From: Calendula officinalis
Lineage: Eukaryota > Streptophyta > Magnoliopsida > Asterales > Asteraceae
Assembly (NCBI GenBank): GCA_963853835.1
Contig: OY970823.1
Span: 13,224,001-13,288,000, forward strand
DNA: 64,000 nt
Reading direction: 5' to 3'
This document shows, piece after piece, positions 1 to 12,500 of the stretch. Position 1 is the stretch's first letter, and each line of letters begins with the position of its first letter. The notes below the pieces were generated by a model, which saw only the letters and a program-made list of their open reading frames with translations, searched no databases and was not told the DNA's origin. A program made the translations under genes and the position numbers.

Positions 1-885
1 TCAGACTTTGTATGTTTTACAACATCCATGAATAAAAGACTATTTATTCAAAAAGATATAAATCCATGACTACTCGTCTTGGTGGGAACCTCGATGGGAC
101 GTTAACGTCATCGCGGTATTTGGTGGTAGATTCGAAGTTCTTCGAAGATAGATACACAAGTTTTGTGTAAACCAAATATCGGTGATATTCTGTTGGAGCT
201 CAACGAATATTGGATTGACCACTGTGACAATACTTCGTGGTTGAAAAGTTCAAAAGTATTGTTCACTAGGATTTTCCTTAAGCCTGCGGTATTTGATTTA
301 GGATACAATGACTAATGTGCTTTGGTTCGTCTTAGACAATTCTGAAAAATGTTTGTCATACGAGGCGATACTGGGTACAAAGGAAGTTGTATTTTGAATC
401 GAAATATAACAAGATGGCAATTGCACCTCCTCTTTAGGAGAGATATTTATGGGTCCTTTGACATGATGAGATAACTGGAAAGTGCATGGCCATGCCCAAA
501 CGAACTGATTTGTTCTTTGTCGTTTATCACAACAGTTTGAATCAAGAAGTCATGAAACGATTTCGAATACAGGAGTTGATAATTTCTACCATGCTGGTAT
601 TTGTTATCACAAATATCGTGCTGCAAGGGATAAGCCTAACATAGTTGCCCAAGAAGTAGAGACAGAGTGTTCTTTACTAGGAGACGCTATTAAAGAGTTT
701 TTCATAAACTGTACCTGGGTTACGTAAGCTGTTTTTATGGGGTTGGTTACCTACATGCCCATCTAGAAGGCCACTGTAGCTCGTATCATTAAGACAAAGG
801 TTACGAACTTGCACAAGTGGGAGTCTAAAGGATTTATGTGCACAGTTAGTCAAACTATGATGATACATCCATGCCTACGAAACAC
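1..885. other. Unassigned stretch, no gene recognised
   Basis: No open frame of useful length and no family I can name. Plus-strand reading around 590-880 gives short open stretches broken by stops, which could be a decayed transposase or host-gene fragment, but no diagnostic motif is visible. Treated as intergenic. Confidence 0.4.
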
Positions 886-939
886 TTAAGGGTCACATCG
901 GTGAGTGCTTGTAATACGAGCAATATAAGCAATGATCCG

Positions 940-1202
940 GACGGGTGGTGGTGGTGGTGATGACGGGTGGTGGTGGGTGGTGGTGGCAGCGGGTGGTGGT
1001 GGCGGCGGGTGGTGGTGGTGGTGGAGGTGGTGGTGATTGGTGCCGGCGATGGAGGCGGTGGCGGAAGGCGGGTAGTGGTGGCGGCGAGTAGTGGTGGAGG
1101 GGGTGGTGACGGGTTCCGGCGACGGAGGTGGTGGCGGTGGCCGTGGCGGTGGTGGCGGCGGGCGGGTGGTGGTAGTGACGGGTGGTGATGGTGGTGGTGG
1201 TA
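940..1202. repeat. GGT/GGC-rich low-complexity tract
   Basis: A 260-bp run built almost entirely from imperfect GGT, GGTGGC and GGCGGT units. It produces Gly/Trp-rich frames on the plus strand and Pro/His/Thr-rich frames on the minus strand. The open frames here follow from the triplet composition and are not evidence of a gene. Its purine/pyrimidine strand asymmetry could favour G-quadruplex formation. Confidence 0.85.
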
Positions 1203-1436
1203 GGTTTAGGTTGAATGCATGTTTGAGGGTAGTATAGTAATACTCCACATTCCATTGACATGGGATTTTAAAATCCCTCCATAAATGAATGGAATCTAAA
1301 TTCCATTGTTTGATGGAATTAATTCCCAAGGTGAATTCTAATTCCTTCCAACCAAACATATGAATATTTAGGAATTGGATTCTAATTCCCTCAAAAATCC
1401 TAAGGAATCCTGCGAACCAAACGGACCCTAAGGGAT
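1203..1436. repeat. MITE-like sequence with hAT-type end
   Basis: The right edge reads AACCAAACGGACCCTAAG. In reverse complement this is the CTTAGGGTCCGTTTGGTT terminus seen on many plant hAT-type MITEs. The interior carries several inverted GGAATTnnAATTCC-like motifs. I could not find a convincing matching left terminus; the GGT tract lies where it should be. Call it a partial or rearranged MITE. Confidence 0.45.
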
Positions 1437-2071
1437 GGGAATGATAAAAGGAAGTTTAATTAAAGATCTAATATTAATTAAACTAGAAGGGTTCTAAGCG
1501 TAACTTATTTGTATATAAATAAGAGGCTTAGGGTAACCCTAAAACACCTAAACACCTCATACGAAAAGCATCCCCCTCCTCCCTTTGATTTTCGGCCGAA
1601 CCTAGGCAAGAACACAAGTCTTGTGTTCTTCGTTCTTCGTTCTTCGTGTTCTTCAAGTATTGAAGAACAAGTTCATTGCTTAGATCAACTAGAAGATCGC
1701 TCGATTTGTTCATCATTAGTGGATCTATCTTAAGCAAAACAACAAGGTATGTTTTGGGAGACACTTTTCTCCCTTCTCCCCTCTTGGACGCATTCGACCA
1801 AAGAAGGGTTCTTTGGTTGATGGTCGAACGAACCACACAAGCTATGTGTGTGCTCGAGTTCTTCGTACAAGGTTTCTTTCTTGTTAATCTAATCTAGATT
1901 TCCAACATCCCAATCCTTTAGGGTTTAAGTATTAGGTTTAATCACACTTCCGCTTTTAGGGATTAAATCAGCTAGTTGGTTTTAACCGGTCAGGAACAAG
2001 TTCATGTTCTTGGTCAGTATGGTTCGAACCAAGCATACTAGGAGGTCGGTCCTATGGGTCGATCAGTCTCA
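1437..2071 (+). repeat. Possible decayed LTR fragment
   Basis: Non-coding. It has a TATA-like motif (TATATAAATAAGAGG, about 1512-1526), short GTTCTTC tandem units around 1624-1655 and direct AACAAGTTCATG motifs, an organisation resembling a Ty1/copia LTR promoter. No TG...CA boundaries, primer site or second LTR were found, so the assignment is weak. Confidence 0.25.
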
Positions 2072-2640
2072 TTAGATGCGAGTAAAACCCTTCATACCTT
2101 TAACTAAAAACTTCGTGACTGATTTAAAGAGATCATCCTTAAAAAATTCCCAATATTTTTTGATGAATTTAAACGAGATACCATCCGGACCCGGGGCTTT
2201 GTCACTACCATAACTCACCGCTTCTTTAAGTTCTCCCATAGAACACCTATTTTCGAGGCCAAAATTGTCTTCCGGAGATAATTGCCTAAACCGATCACGG
2301 CTCAAAGATGGAGTGGAAATGGTAAAAGATTGAAATTTTTCTTTATAAAAGGTTAAAAACCCGTTTTTAACCTCTTTATGATCGGTAATCCATAACCCGT
2401 CAACCATCACACCTTGAATCATTTTACTTCTTCTGCGATGGTTTAGCAAACCGTGAAAGAAAGAGGAATTTTCGTCACCTTCAACATCCTATTTAGGCTT
2501 CAATTTTTGAATTAAGTCGATGTTTTCACTTCTGTTTAATTCCTTCAATTCCAAAAGCCAAGCAAGCCTTTGTTCAATCTCATCTTCAAACGCAATATTG
2601 TCATCAATTTTCTTCTCAATTGCATTTATTATGAACCGAA
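2072..2640 (-). pseudogene. LINE (non-LTR retrotransposon) reverse transcriptase fragment
   Basis: On the minus strand the frame from 2449 to 2072 encodes the linker and the start of a LINE reverse transcriptase. A NHRRRSKMI block is followed by SDKAPGPDGISFKFIKKYW, the APGPDG hallmark of plant L1-type RTs. The homologous frame continues upstream (GDENSSFFHG) to about 2640 but is cut by an in-frame TAG at 2489-2491, where a Trp codon is expected. Endonuclease, RT catalytic core (FADD), RNase H and poly-A tail are all absent. It is a dead internal fragment of a LINE ORF2 with no role in the surrounding genes. Confidence 0.85.
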
Positions 2641-3057
2641 GATGGATTATTTGTTCAACCCCGGGGTGAATTATTTGCAGAACCTATTTTTTGCGTAGAA
2701 CCGAGTAGAACCCATCTAAAAATATTAGAATTTAGTAAAAAACAAATATGCAAAACAATAACATTTAACCCAGATCAAACATATACTTAAAGAAAAATAT
2801 CAAAAATACTGAAAAACATATATGTTCAAATAATGCAAACATAACACTTATGTATACATAGTTACATACATGAAAAACATACATGCACAATAACATATAT
2901 GTTTTCGTGCATAAATAACATACATGCAAACCAATATTTGGGGATCCCTCGTTAAATCACTTCATGTATCTTCCATGATCATTTCATTTTGAAAATCAAT
3001 TGTTTAGATTGAGTTCTGCGGGTTCTGTAGCCTAAAATGGGTTCTGAAACTAATTCT

Positions 3058-3061
<4 letters not shown>
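2641..3061. other. Non-coding AT-rich spacer
   Basis: Rich in CATACATG/AACATATATG motifs, with GGTTCTG/CAGAACC motifs at both ends (about 2690-2710 and 3015-3050) that may be the ends of an old inverted-repeat element. No gene seen. Confidence 0.4.

Positions 3062-3120
<59 letters not shown>
3062..3120. repeat. (TA)n microsatellite
   Basis: About 59 bp of uninterrupted TA dinucleotides immediately left of the fold-back element. Confidence 0.95.
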
Positions 3121-4060
<940 letters not shown>

Positions 4061-4608
4061 TCGACTAATCATGGACGATTTCTTATAAAGTAATCGACTA
4101 ATTTTATTTGTGTTTCTATTAATTCAAGATGCAATATGTTCTTGTAAAGTGAGCATGTTTCAAGTGATTGTTTTGCACTCTATATTGATTGTGACTGCAA
4201 TGTTCATGGGACAGCACTAAGCAGGCCAGCTTTAATAACATGAAATTACATAAGCCTTGAGCAAGGAATCTAATTACCAGGATAACGGGTAAGATAGTTT
4301 ACACAGAGAAAACAACCAAACTGAAAATAAAAAAGTACTTAATTATCTTTGAATTAATTGTCATTTTATTAGGAATCAAACTATGATGTTTTCACTCACT
4401 GATTGAGTAAGAGATTAGAAAAACACTATACTGTTTATAAGCAATTATATGATGATTATATATCATGTTTTCACCATTTCCAAAGTAGTCATAACGTTTA
4501 ATATGGAACACTGGCTTATTATGCTCATCTGTATATGATAAAAAATTTATTTAATGTTTTTTTCTATGTTTTTAGGTGTTCCGGTTGACTCGCTGTTCAA
4601 GCGGTTGA
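4061..4608. other. Intergenic, nothing recognised
   Basis: AT-rich sequence with no open frame or repeat signature I can support. The right end (CCGGTTGACTCG...GGTTGACCC) continues after the hAT element at 5627, so this and 5627-5890 are one original locus. Confidence 0.5.
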
Positions 4609-4616
4609 CCCTTGAC

Positions 4617-5618
4617 CAGGGGCGGACCCCTTTGGAGCATCAAGGGGCCTGGGCTACCCCTTAAATTTAGCCCAGAGATGTACATAGTATAACTCTCAGC
4701 CCAAAACAAATAGCCCAAATGTAAAGCCTAAGCAAATTGGATGTTAACAATTAGGCAGAGAAAGCACCGAACTTATTTAATTCAGGGCTCATGTTCATAT
4801 TTTAAAGGGGGCAAATATAAAGGAAGGGCTATATATTTACCGGAACAAAGCCGCTGGGGACGCAAGCAGTCAACAAAGAGGATTACACTTCGCATAATAC
4901 ATTTCTTGAACGCAATGACTGAAGAGAAATGATATTTAGTCCTACTATTTGGTTCTACTCATAGTCCTACCTATTTGATAGGATGACATGTGTACTCTAT
5001 TAATACTCTCTCCTAATACTATCCTTCGATTTTGACACATGACTTCATCGACCAAATTGTAAGACTAAATACCATTACTCATAACTAAATTGAAGATTGG
5101 AGCTTTATATCATTAGTTATTTTATTCTTATAATATTATTTATTATGTTGAAAAATATATAATTAACAACTATGTTTGTATAATTAAGAATTTTAGGGTT
5201 AGTATTTAATTATTGTATGTTTTTCAAAGTTGGAATCTTTTTTAATCGTAGGGTTTCATATTATTGATAATTTTATTAGAAATCTAATCAATTACATTAA
5301 TTTGTAAACTTAGGAGTTTGATTGTAGGATTCTACTGACAAAATTTTATAAGGAATGTTAGATGTTGAAGATGATAATTACCTTAAAAAAGAAATGGTTT
5401 AAATGAAACTCCACAAAGTGAAAGAAAGATTTATTTGATTTGCCCACGGACACATCATTTTTTATTCTTAAAGCCATTATTGAATATCCTATTTAAAACA
5501 ACTTAAGTAAGGTGTGGGTAACTTATTTTAACTTAATTGTTCTTTCTTTAAAATCCAAATTAATAATACATGAAAAAAAATGTCCTACCCCTATATTTTT
5601 GTCTTGGGTCTGCCACTG
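4617..5618. mobile_element. Non-autonomous hAT-type transposon with perfect 8-bp TSD
   Basis: The element begins CAGGGGCGGACCC and ends GGGTCTGCCACTG, giving 13-bp imperfect terminal inverted repeats with 11 matches. It is flanked by identical 8-bp direct repeats CCCTTGAC at 4609-4616 and 5619-5626. The 8-bp TSD and CAGGGGCGG-type terminus are typical of plant hAT elements. The 1002-bp interior has no transposase frame. The 63-codon frame at 4741-4932 has no recognisable domain. Confidence 0.93.
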
Positions 5619-5626
5619 CCCTTGAC

Positions 5627-5892
5627 CCGGTGATCGAACCGGTCGAGTGATAATCTGGGGTTTTAAACATTTGTTTCATGCCGCTAAGTTATAAATTGGA
5701 ATAATTTTACATTTTTTTTTTGTGAGGTTTTTCTTGTTTTTACACATCAAATTGACTTTTCAGGTCAACCAAATTACATTCATGGTCACCAAATTGTGGT
5801 ATATCCGATTCTGCGTTTTTGTCAATATACTTTTTCTTTAGTTTTTTTGTCTCCGTAAAATTTTAAATCCGGCTTTCATGTCCTTCCATGTC
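5627..5892. other. Intergenic, continuation of the locus left of the hAT element
   Basis: Reads directly on from 4608 when the hAT element and one TSD are removed. No gene recognised. Confidence 0.5.
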
Positions 5893-5900
5893 CTTCATGC

Positions 5901-6811
5901 TAGGGATGGGATATAGAACCAAAAAACCGTACCCGGACCTGTACCGAACCGGATTGCTATATCTCGGGTTCAACTTTTACAAGAAAAACGGGTCTCGGGT
6001 ATTTCGGGTCCGGGTACATCGGGTATAGGACAAATTGGGTCTAGACCCGGAACCGAAATTTAGTTAACTTTTTTACTTCCTCCGTTTCAAAATAAGTGAT
6101 ACAAATTAAACTTAACGGTTTTTTAAGCAAAATATGATAATGAAGGTTAATTAGATTAAATTTGATAGTTAGTGGATGATGAGTCCCACATATATTGATT
6201 AAAGTGAGTTTAATGATGTTTAAAAGTAAAAGTAAGGGTAAATATGTCTTTTCACTTTATTAAAGGAAATGGTTAGTGGGTGTGGTCTCCACTACCTTTT
6301 ACCAAATATGGTATGTTTTCAAAGTGTATCACTTATTTTGAAACACCCTAAAATGGAAAGTGTATCACTTTTTTTGAAACGGAGGAAGTATAACCCTAAT
6401 TTAGTTTAATATATAGTTGTCCATGCAAGCCCAATGTGATGCTTCTTTTTCGATTGACGCCAACTTAAGTTTCAAAATATTAGAAAGTAGAAAGCATTTG
6501 ATCTATGAGTATTTGAGAATTTATTTTGTCATAATAACGTTGGTAGTATTCGGTTTATCTTTATTACACGATTGCTATACGTAAAATATTCTAATATTAA
6601 ATGTATAAACTAACAAATATGAGGCTAGCACCCGAAACCGGATATAATTACTATTTCGGTTCCAATCGGTTCTATACCCGATTTACCCAAACCGTACCCG
6701 GAACCTAACCGGAACCGTATTCTTTAAAACGGTTCGGTTCTCGAATCTACTAATCTTCTAAAATCGGGTCTCCGGTATTTCGGGTCGGTTTCAGACACGA
6801 TTCCATCCTTA
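5901..6811. mobile_element. hAT-like MITE, GGGTA/CCCGG-rich, with nested Stowaway
   Basis: Terminal inverted repeats TAGGGATGG...CCATCCTTA. Both arms are rich in CGGGTA/TACCCG, ACCGAACC/GGTTCGGT and TTTCGGGT motifs in opposite orientation. The flanking 8-mers CTTCATGC (5893-5900) and CTTCCGGC (6812-6819) match at 6 of 8 positions, fitting a decayed 8-bp TSD. Interrupted by the Stowaway at 6076-6388. Non-coding. Confidence 0.7.
6076..6388. mobile_element. Stowaway MITE nested in hAT-like MITE
   Basis: Ends CTTCCTCCGTTTC...GAAACGGAGGAAG with the next block CAAAATAAGTGATAC against its complement, flanked by TA (6074-6075 and 6389-6390). Same family as the elements at 23188-23500 and 44829-45141. 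313 bp, non-coding. Confidence 0.92.
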
Positions 6812-6819
6812 CTTCCGGC

Positions 6820-8294
6820 CACTTCCATTTGATTTTAGCCGTTAAAACCCCTCACCTGCAAAAATTGTGGGTAGTTGAGTATTTCTGTTCTTTTCCCTAA
6901 ATCATCTATACCCAAACCAATAGTGATTTTTCTTATATGTGAAAAAGAAAACATCACAAGAGCATCCATCTTTAAAGAATCAAATCAAACTAGATCTACA
7001 AAAACCAAAACCCTCACATGAAATATGACTTCACACGTCTTATTTTTAAAGCCCCGAACATGAAATAGGACTTCTGAATTCATGTTTTGAGAGTGGAACT
7101 CATCTTAACACATCTAAAATCACCACCAAAATATCTCCATGAAAACACCCCTATTGCACAAATCCGATCGAAAATGTGGTAATGCGGAGGGAGACGAGTT
7201 GTTACAGTAGCGGCGGCGCCAGATAACAGATTTGGGATGGTGCAGTGTGGGAGGGTTTGTGAAGAATAAAGGTGATTGAGGATTTGAAGAATAAAGGGTT
7301 TGGGATATTGCATAAATTAAAAAGGTTTATTTATTTATGTGATGTTGATTGAAGATTTGAAGAATGTTTAAAGAAGACAATTGAGGTTTTGAAAAAGGAA
7401 GTGTCAAAATGCCCTCATGTGCTAAGCACGTGATGCAACTTTATGGCTAAAATCAAACGTGAGTGGACGGAGGGGCAAAATTTAAAATTTACAAGGACAA
7501 AAAGCTGAAAAAAAATACAGGGATAAAAACATAGAATCGGGGACAATTTGTTTAGTTTACTCTATTTTTTAAAGGAATAAGTTATTTTACGAGTTCACCA
7601 AAGTTGTAGATCGGAAACAGTTGTAATGCTAACATTATCGGTCCAGGCGCCCCGTCGATTATTAATGCTTCAGTGAACCAAGGCCTTCCTATTAGGGTCG
7701 CATATTTAGGATTTCATCTTCTGCGACCATAATCTACTTTGAAAAGACGTCAAGCAATTGTCCAATTAGCGCCGCACAGGATCAGATTACATGAAACCGC
7801 CACCGATATTATGGATATATTTGCATTTACCATAATTTAAATTATCATTCACTTGCATAGGAATTGATAGAAAATATATATAACCGAACAACATTTAACT
7901 TGCCACAAAATAGTTATCATGGTATACGCCGTTGCATTGTATGACTCGTTAAAACACATCATGTTTATGTCTTATTTAAAAATAGTGAACTAAACCACAA
8001 AGGCACATACTAGTAAATTATTTGTGAAAGTAGTTCCAAGACTGAATCACATTTGTCGTACAATTATATATTGTATAGTTTTATGATTTATGAACTTCTA
8101 TAGTCATTACTAATACTACTTAATTACTATATAATAAGTTCGAATTGGTTATATAATAAAAAAATTCCTAGCATTAGACAACAAGCTAGTATATAATAAG
8201 TAAGCGTAAACATATAACCGCAACTATAAGGACCAAAGTTATTCATAGCAAAAAAACTCTTTATTACATCATTATTCATGATAGTGCTTTAATT
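6820..8294. other. Intergenic, nothing coding recognised
   Basis: TTTGATTTTAGCCGTTAAAA near 6830 and GGCTAAAATCAAACG near 7445 are inverted relative to each other, so 6830-7460 may be a further inverted-repeat element. A 77-codon minus frame at 7080-7313 has no signature of a real gene. 7560-8290 is AT-rich non-coding and includes the 3' flank of the EC1-like gene. Confidence 0.45.
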
Positions 8295-8325
8295 TCATAG
8301 AAAACATTCAAAATCTTCCATGATC

Positions 8326-8793
8326 TCAAACCATAAAATTATGAGCGGTGGTATTAGCGGCAGATGGTGGCGGAGGTGGAGGTGTAGTGGTTGGTGGTGG
8401 AGATGTGGTTGTAGGAACATTGGCATTATCTGAAACATCACAATAACCACGTAATATATCACCTTCTTCATTAGTGAAACCAAGTGATCCCATCAAAGAT
8501 GGCCCACAAACCTTTTCAACTCTCCTGATTGCTCTACAACAACCTACGCCTAAATAAGTCTCTCCATTTATGAAGAAAAGTATGATTTCACCCGTGCACG
8601 ATTGTAGTTCAAACAATGTGTCCCAACACCCCGGTGAACCACCGTCTTGAAAATCCGCTTCATCGAGCTTGAGCCGTGCCATTAAGGATGGTACATCAAC
8701 TGTGGTTGTGTTGGTTAGTGGTCTAGTGTGGACTAGCATGGACATGGTTGAAAGAACGATGGTTAGAACGATTATGATACAAGGGATAGCCAT
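8326..8793 (-). CDS. EC1: Egg-cell-secreted EC1-like protein (prolamin-like domain)
   Basis: Small secreted cysteine-rich protein of 155 residues from one exon. EC1 proteins are stored in egg-cell vesicles and released on sperm arrival to activate sperm fusion competence in flowering plants. Residues 1-23 form a hydrophobic signal peptide ending near VHT/RP. The prolamin-like core spans about 50-120 and keeps six cysteines (C56, C66, C85, C86, C96, C118) with the family spacing. Visible family motifs are GCWDTLFELQSCTGEIILFF, GVGCCRAI, LGFTNEEGDILRGYC. The tail (about 127-147) is an unusual Thr/Pro stretch ending near HNFMV. The usual CWP after the CC pair is CGP here. The start at 8793 gives the signal peptide and lies 39 nt below a TATA box. 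Family assignment is secure; expression in egg cells is inferred from the family. Confidence 0.92.
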   Translation of the reverse strand: MAIPCIIIVLTIVLSTMSMLVHTRPLTNTTTVDVPSLMARLKLDEADFQDGGSPGCWDTLFELQSCTGEIILFFINGETYLGVGCCRAIRRVEKVCGPSLMGSLGFTNEEGDILRGYCDVSDNANVPTTTSPPPTTTPPPPPPSAANTTAHNFMV

Positions 8794-8831
8794 GGTTTGT
8801 TGTGGATTAAGATCTAGTATGTGGGAGTTGA

Positions 8832-8838
8832 ATTTATA
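8832..8838 (-). promoter_or_regulatory. TATA box of the EC1-like gene
   Basis: The minus strand reads CCTATAAATTC here, 39-45 nt upstream of the EC1-like start codon. This implies a very short 5' leader of roughly 10-15 nt if transcription starts about 30 nt downstream. Confidence 0.6.
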
Positions 8839-8844
8839 GGAGAT

Positions 8845-9539
8845 AGACGGTGAGGAGTTATGATTTTTGGGAGGCCAGTGGACACAATTTATTGAAGGAA
8901 CTAATTACATGTGTTAATGGTTCATCAATGCATAAAACATTGATATTTGTATAAATTATTCTTAAACAAACGGTTCAGTCATCATATAATGTGTGAATGT
9001 AGTTTCATGTAAAATACAAGTTGAACCACATTTCCAGTAACTCTTTCCTAGGTTATAAAGATTGGATAGAAAATTACGAGTACTAATCTTCAATAAAATT
9101 TCCTTATGTACACGATTCTAATTGCATTTTAGAATGAAGCCCTAACCACATGAATTAATAGACCATATATTTATTACTTGATCATAACTATCTTTATTAA
9201 TCCCTTAAATTTTAAAAGGTTAAAATTACTACAACACCCACCACAACCACCGCCCACCACAACTATCGTTAAAAAAAACATGTAACTGAACAACACTTGC
9301 TCGCCGTAGGTAACTTTTCGTCGCATTGGGCGAGTATGATTATAATACTGTACTATATGTATGTGTCTATTAAACAGGTGAAGAGGAATTTGTTTCTATA
9401 AGCATGACATAGATAAGATAATGTATTTCGGGGAAATAAAAGAACCTTTAGACATTAATTAGTACATTGCAAAATACAAATTACACGAGATATCTTATCT
9501 ATCTACATTCATATTAACTTTTCTTCTAAATGTTAACAT
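8845..9539. other. Intergenic between EC1-like gene and 3' end of the plastid-type gene
   Basis: EC1-like promoter to the left; 3' flank of the minus-strand 420-residue gene to the right. AT-rich, no gene seen. Confidence 0.5.
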
Positions 9540-12500
9540 TTAATCTTCTTCTGATTCTTCTTCATCATCATCTAGTTTCAAAGGAATTTGATTCATCATA
9601 AATCTAAAATTGTCACCTTCTTCTATCTCCCACTGTCTCTTCAGTTCTGAGATGGTTTTCGATGCTGCAGCTGCAATTGTTGGGTTGCTGTCTTCTGCCA
9701 GTCTCTGATAAAAAAAAATAAAAAAATATCCACTTTTACTTACTACCTAAATGTCTAAAATACCCTTTCATATCGACAACTTAAATACCTGTAAGGCTCC
9801 CATGCCTGCATTTCCAAGAGTCCACATGGATGGTGCAACTGATAAAGCATTAGCCAATGCTTTTCTGCAATATAAACAAACCAATATTTTAATACAATAA
9901 ATTAGTTTTAATATATTTTTTTTAATTTTTGAGAGATTAAGTTATTTATTACCTTGTATTGACATCAGGAGAACTTGAACACTCAGCCAATAACGATACA
10001 CTACCTTTACCATCCATTGCATCAAGATCCATCAATGTTGTAACCAACAACTCAAGCTGTTCCATAAGTAAAAATAATAAATAAAACTGGAAAAATCCAA
10101 AAAAAAAAATAAAAAATATCAGAACTTTTATTTTACTGACCTCTTCAGGGTCAGTATAGTCAATTCCATCAGCTTCAGAGAATGCAGACGCCATATCCCG
10201 ATAAGCTTCCTGTGGTATATTTGGATTTGAGTTTTGGAATGCAATAACTTTTGCATTTTTCCCAATATTTTTTATGGTACTCGGAGAGTAATTTTTGCAT
10301 ATTTACCATGGGGTCTTGTAAAAATGGTTTCCATGTTAATGGATGAATTTTATTTACTTTCCATGTTAATGATTTCATTTTAGGAATGAAATGTGTATTA
10401 ATAAATTAGGAAAGTAATTTATCAGAGACCTGAATTGCAGTAATGCGATCAGTTGACACCTCACCAGGGAAAAAGTCAAGAACTTTTCCGTTCTTTTCAA
10501 GTGTTATTTGTCCCGCCATGTCATCAGAAGACAAACCTCCATTTTTCCTATACACAACTTCTTGATATCAGTTTTCTTTTTTCTTTTTTTTTTTTTTTTT
10601 GAAAGCAAGACATCAGAAATTAATTAAAAAAACCAGGATGGTAGCACCTGGGTAACAAACAAACTAGCACTGATTAACGTATCCAATATATTATTTATTT
10701 CTATTACAGAAAACAAAGGTGGTCAACTTTGAATTTTGAGGTCAATGATCAACCTCTCGAACATAATATCCAATATATTTTTTAATTTCTATTCCAGAAA
10801 TCATTATTATAATGCTAATTGAAGGGTCAAAAATTTAACAGCCTTTTTTAACTTTAGAGACCGTTGGTGTTACAAATTTCAAAATTAGGGACTATTTGTG
10901 TAACAAAAAAAAGTACAGGGACGAAATCCATAATTTCATACAAACCACATGAACAATGCATGTAACTTACTATATTTTTTTAATGAACAGTAACTTACAG
11001 TTTGTACATCTTGCTAATCATCATGTCATGTACGTCTTTTATAAACTGCAAAAGGTTTAAAAATGAAAGATAAAACAAAATTTTAGGTCATAAAAATAAG
11101 CACTACGTACCTCTAAAGCCATTAGGGCATCTTCCATTGCCCGTTGTTTGGCTATATAGTCAGCACGCCTGAGATCAGCCTGACACAGTAATAAAAAAGG
11201 TTCCAAAAAAAATGCAAACTTTAAAATAATTATAATTTTTTTGAGTAAAAACATTTAATTAAAAAGGTGCAAATAGAAGCACCACCTCTAAAGCTCCATC
11301 ACTCCAATGGCGATCAGCAACACTTTTCAATTTGGATTGAGCTTTGTTTTTTAAGATCTGTTAACAGAAAGTGAGATTAATGTCGTCATGACATATAATA
11401 TATATGTTGAAATGTAAAACAAAAAAATTCAAGTAGTTACAGATGTGTACATACTAGTGCAATACGATGAAGATTCTCAGCTCTTTTCTTCACATCATTG
11501 TCAATTTTTTCAGTGTCCTCCCTAGCCCGAGCTACAAAACAAACACGTGAATTTAGATGTTATCATTAGAAAGAATAAAAAATAAAAGCAGCTGGTAGAA
11601 GAAAAAGTTTCAATTTATATTCATTTTGTATTAGATTTTTTAGTCATATTACCATCAAGCTTTAAAAATCCAGAACCTAGAATAGCAACGTCTTGGCGGG
11701 CCCGAGCATCCAACCTCCTAATGCCACTAATAACATGAAAAATCATCATAAGTAAATGTGTAACATCCCGAGACCCGACCCTTAATATTTTATTACTTTT
11801 GGTAAGTAATACCTTATTGTTTATTATTTGATTATTTTATATGAATTTATTTGATTTATTTGAATTAATTGTATTTTTAACCATGGGGTTAAAAATTAGT
11901 AAAACTGAGATATTTAAATGATAAAATGATTTTTACATATTTGGGTTCATTTCTGAACCGGGGTTCTAAAAATATCTTCGTTGTAAAAATTGGAGTTAGT
12001 TAGGTCTAATTAAATTATCTGTGAACTTAATATCATGTACTGTGTTTAAATGAATATACCTGTGTTGAGGGGGAGGGGGTACGTGTTATGTGTAGGGGGC
12101 AGATGTCATTTTGCTCTTTCTTCCCTCTTGTTCCTTTCCAGCCACGACACAAACACACACTACACACACACTTGGAGTTTTTCTTGCTAAATTGAAGATT
12201 TGGTGCTAAAATCCTTTGATTCCTGCTGTGATTTCGTGATTAGGAGCAAGATTAAGTAAGTTTCCTTCCTTCTTTAACTAGGGTTTCATGTTCTTGATGT
12301 AGGGATGAACTTGGGTTCTTGAGCTAGTGGGTTTTCATGAAGTTCTTGTTGAATCTTGTTGGAAATCCGAAATTGATGCATGATTTGGTGTCTAATTGAG
12401 TTCTTGCAAGTATTGTATGAATTGTTGTTAGTTATAACTCATTTGGTGAAGCTTTCATAAAGCTCCATCAATGGTGGATTTGGGGAAGAAGATGGAGATC

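Noticed and set aside
967..1188. Gly/Trp-rich and Pro/His-rich open frames
   Set aside because: Produced by the GGT triplet repeat in every frame; no start context or conserved domain.
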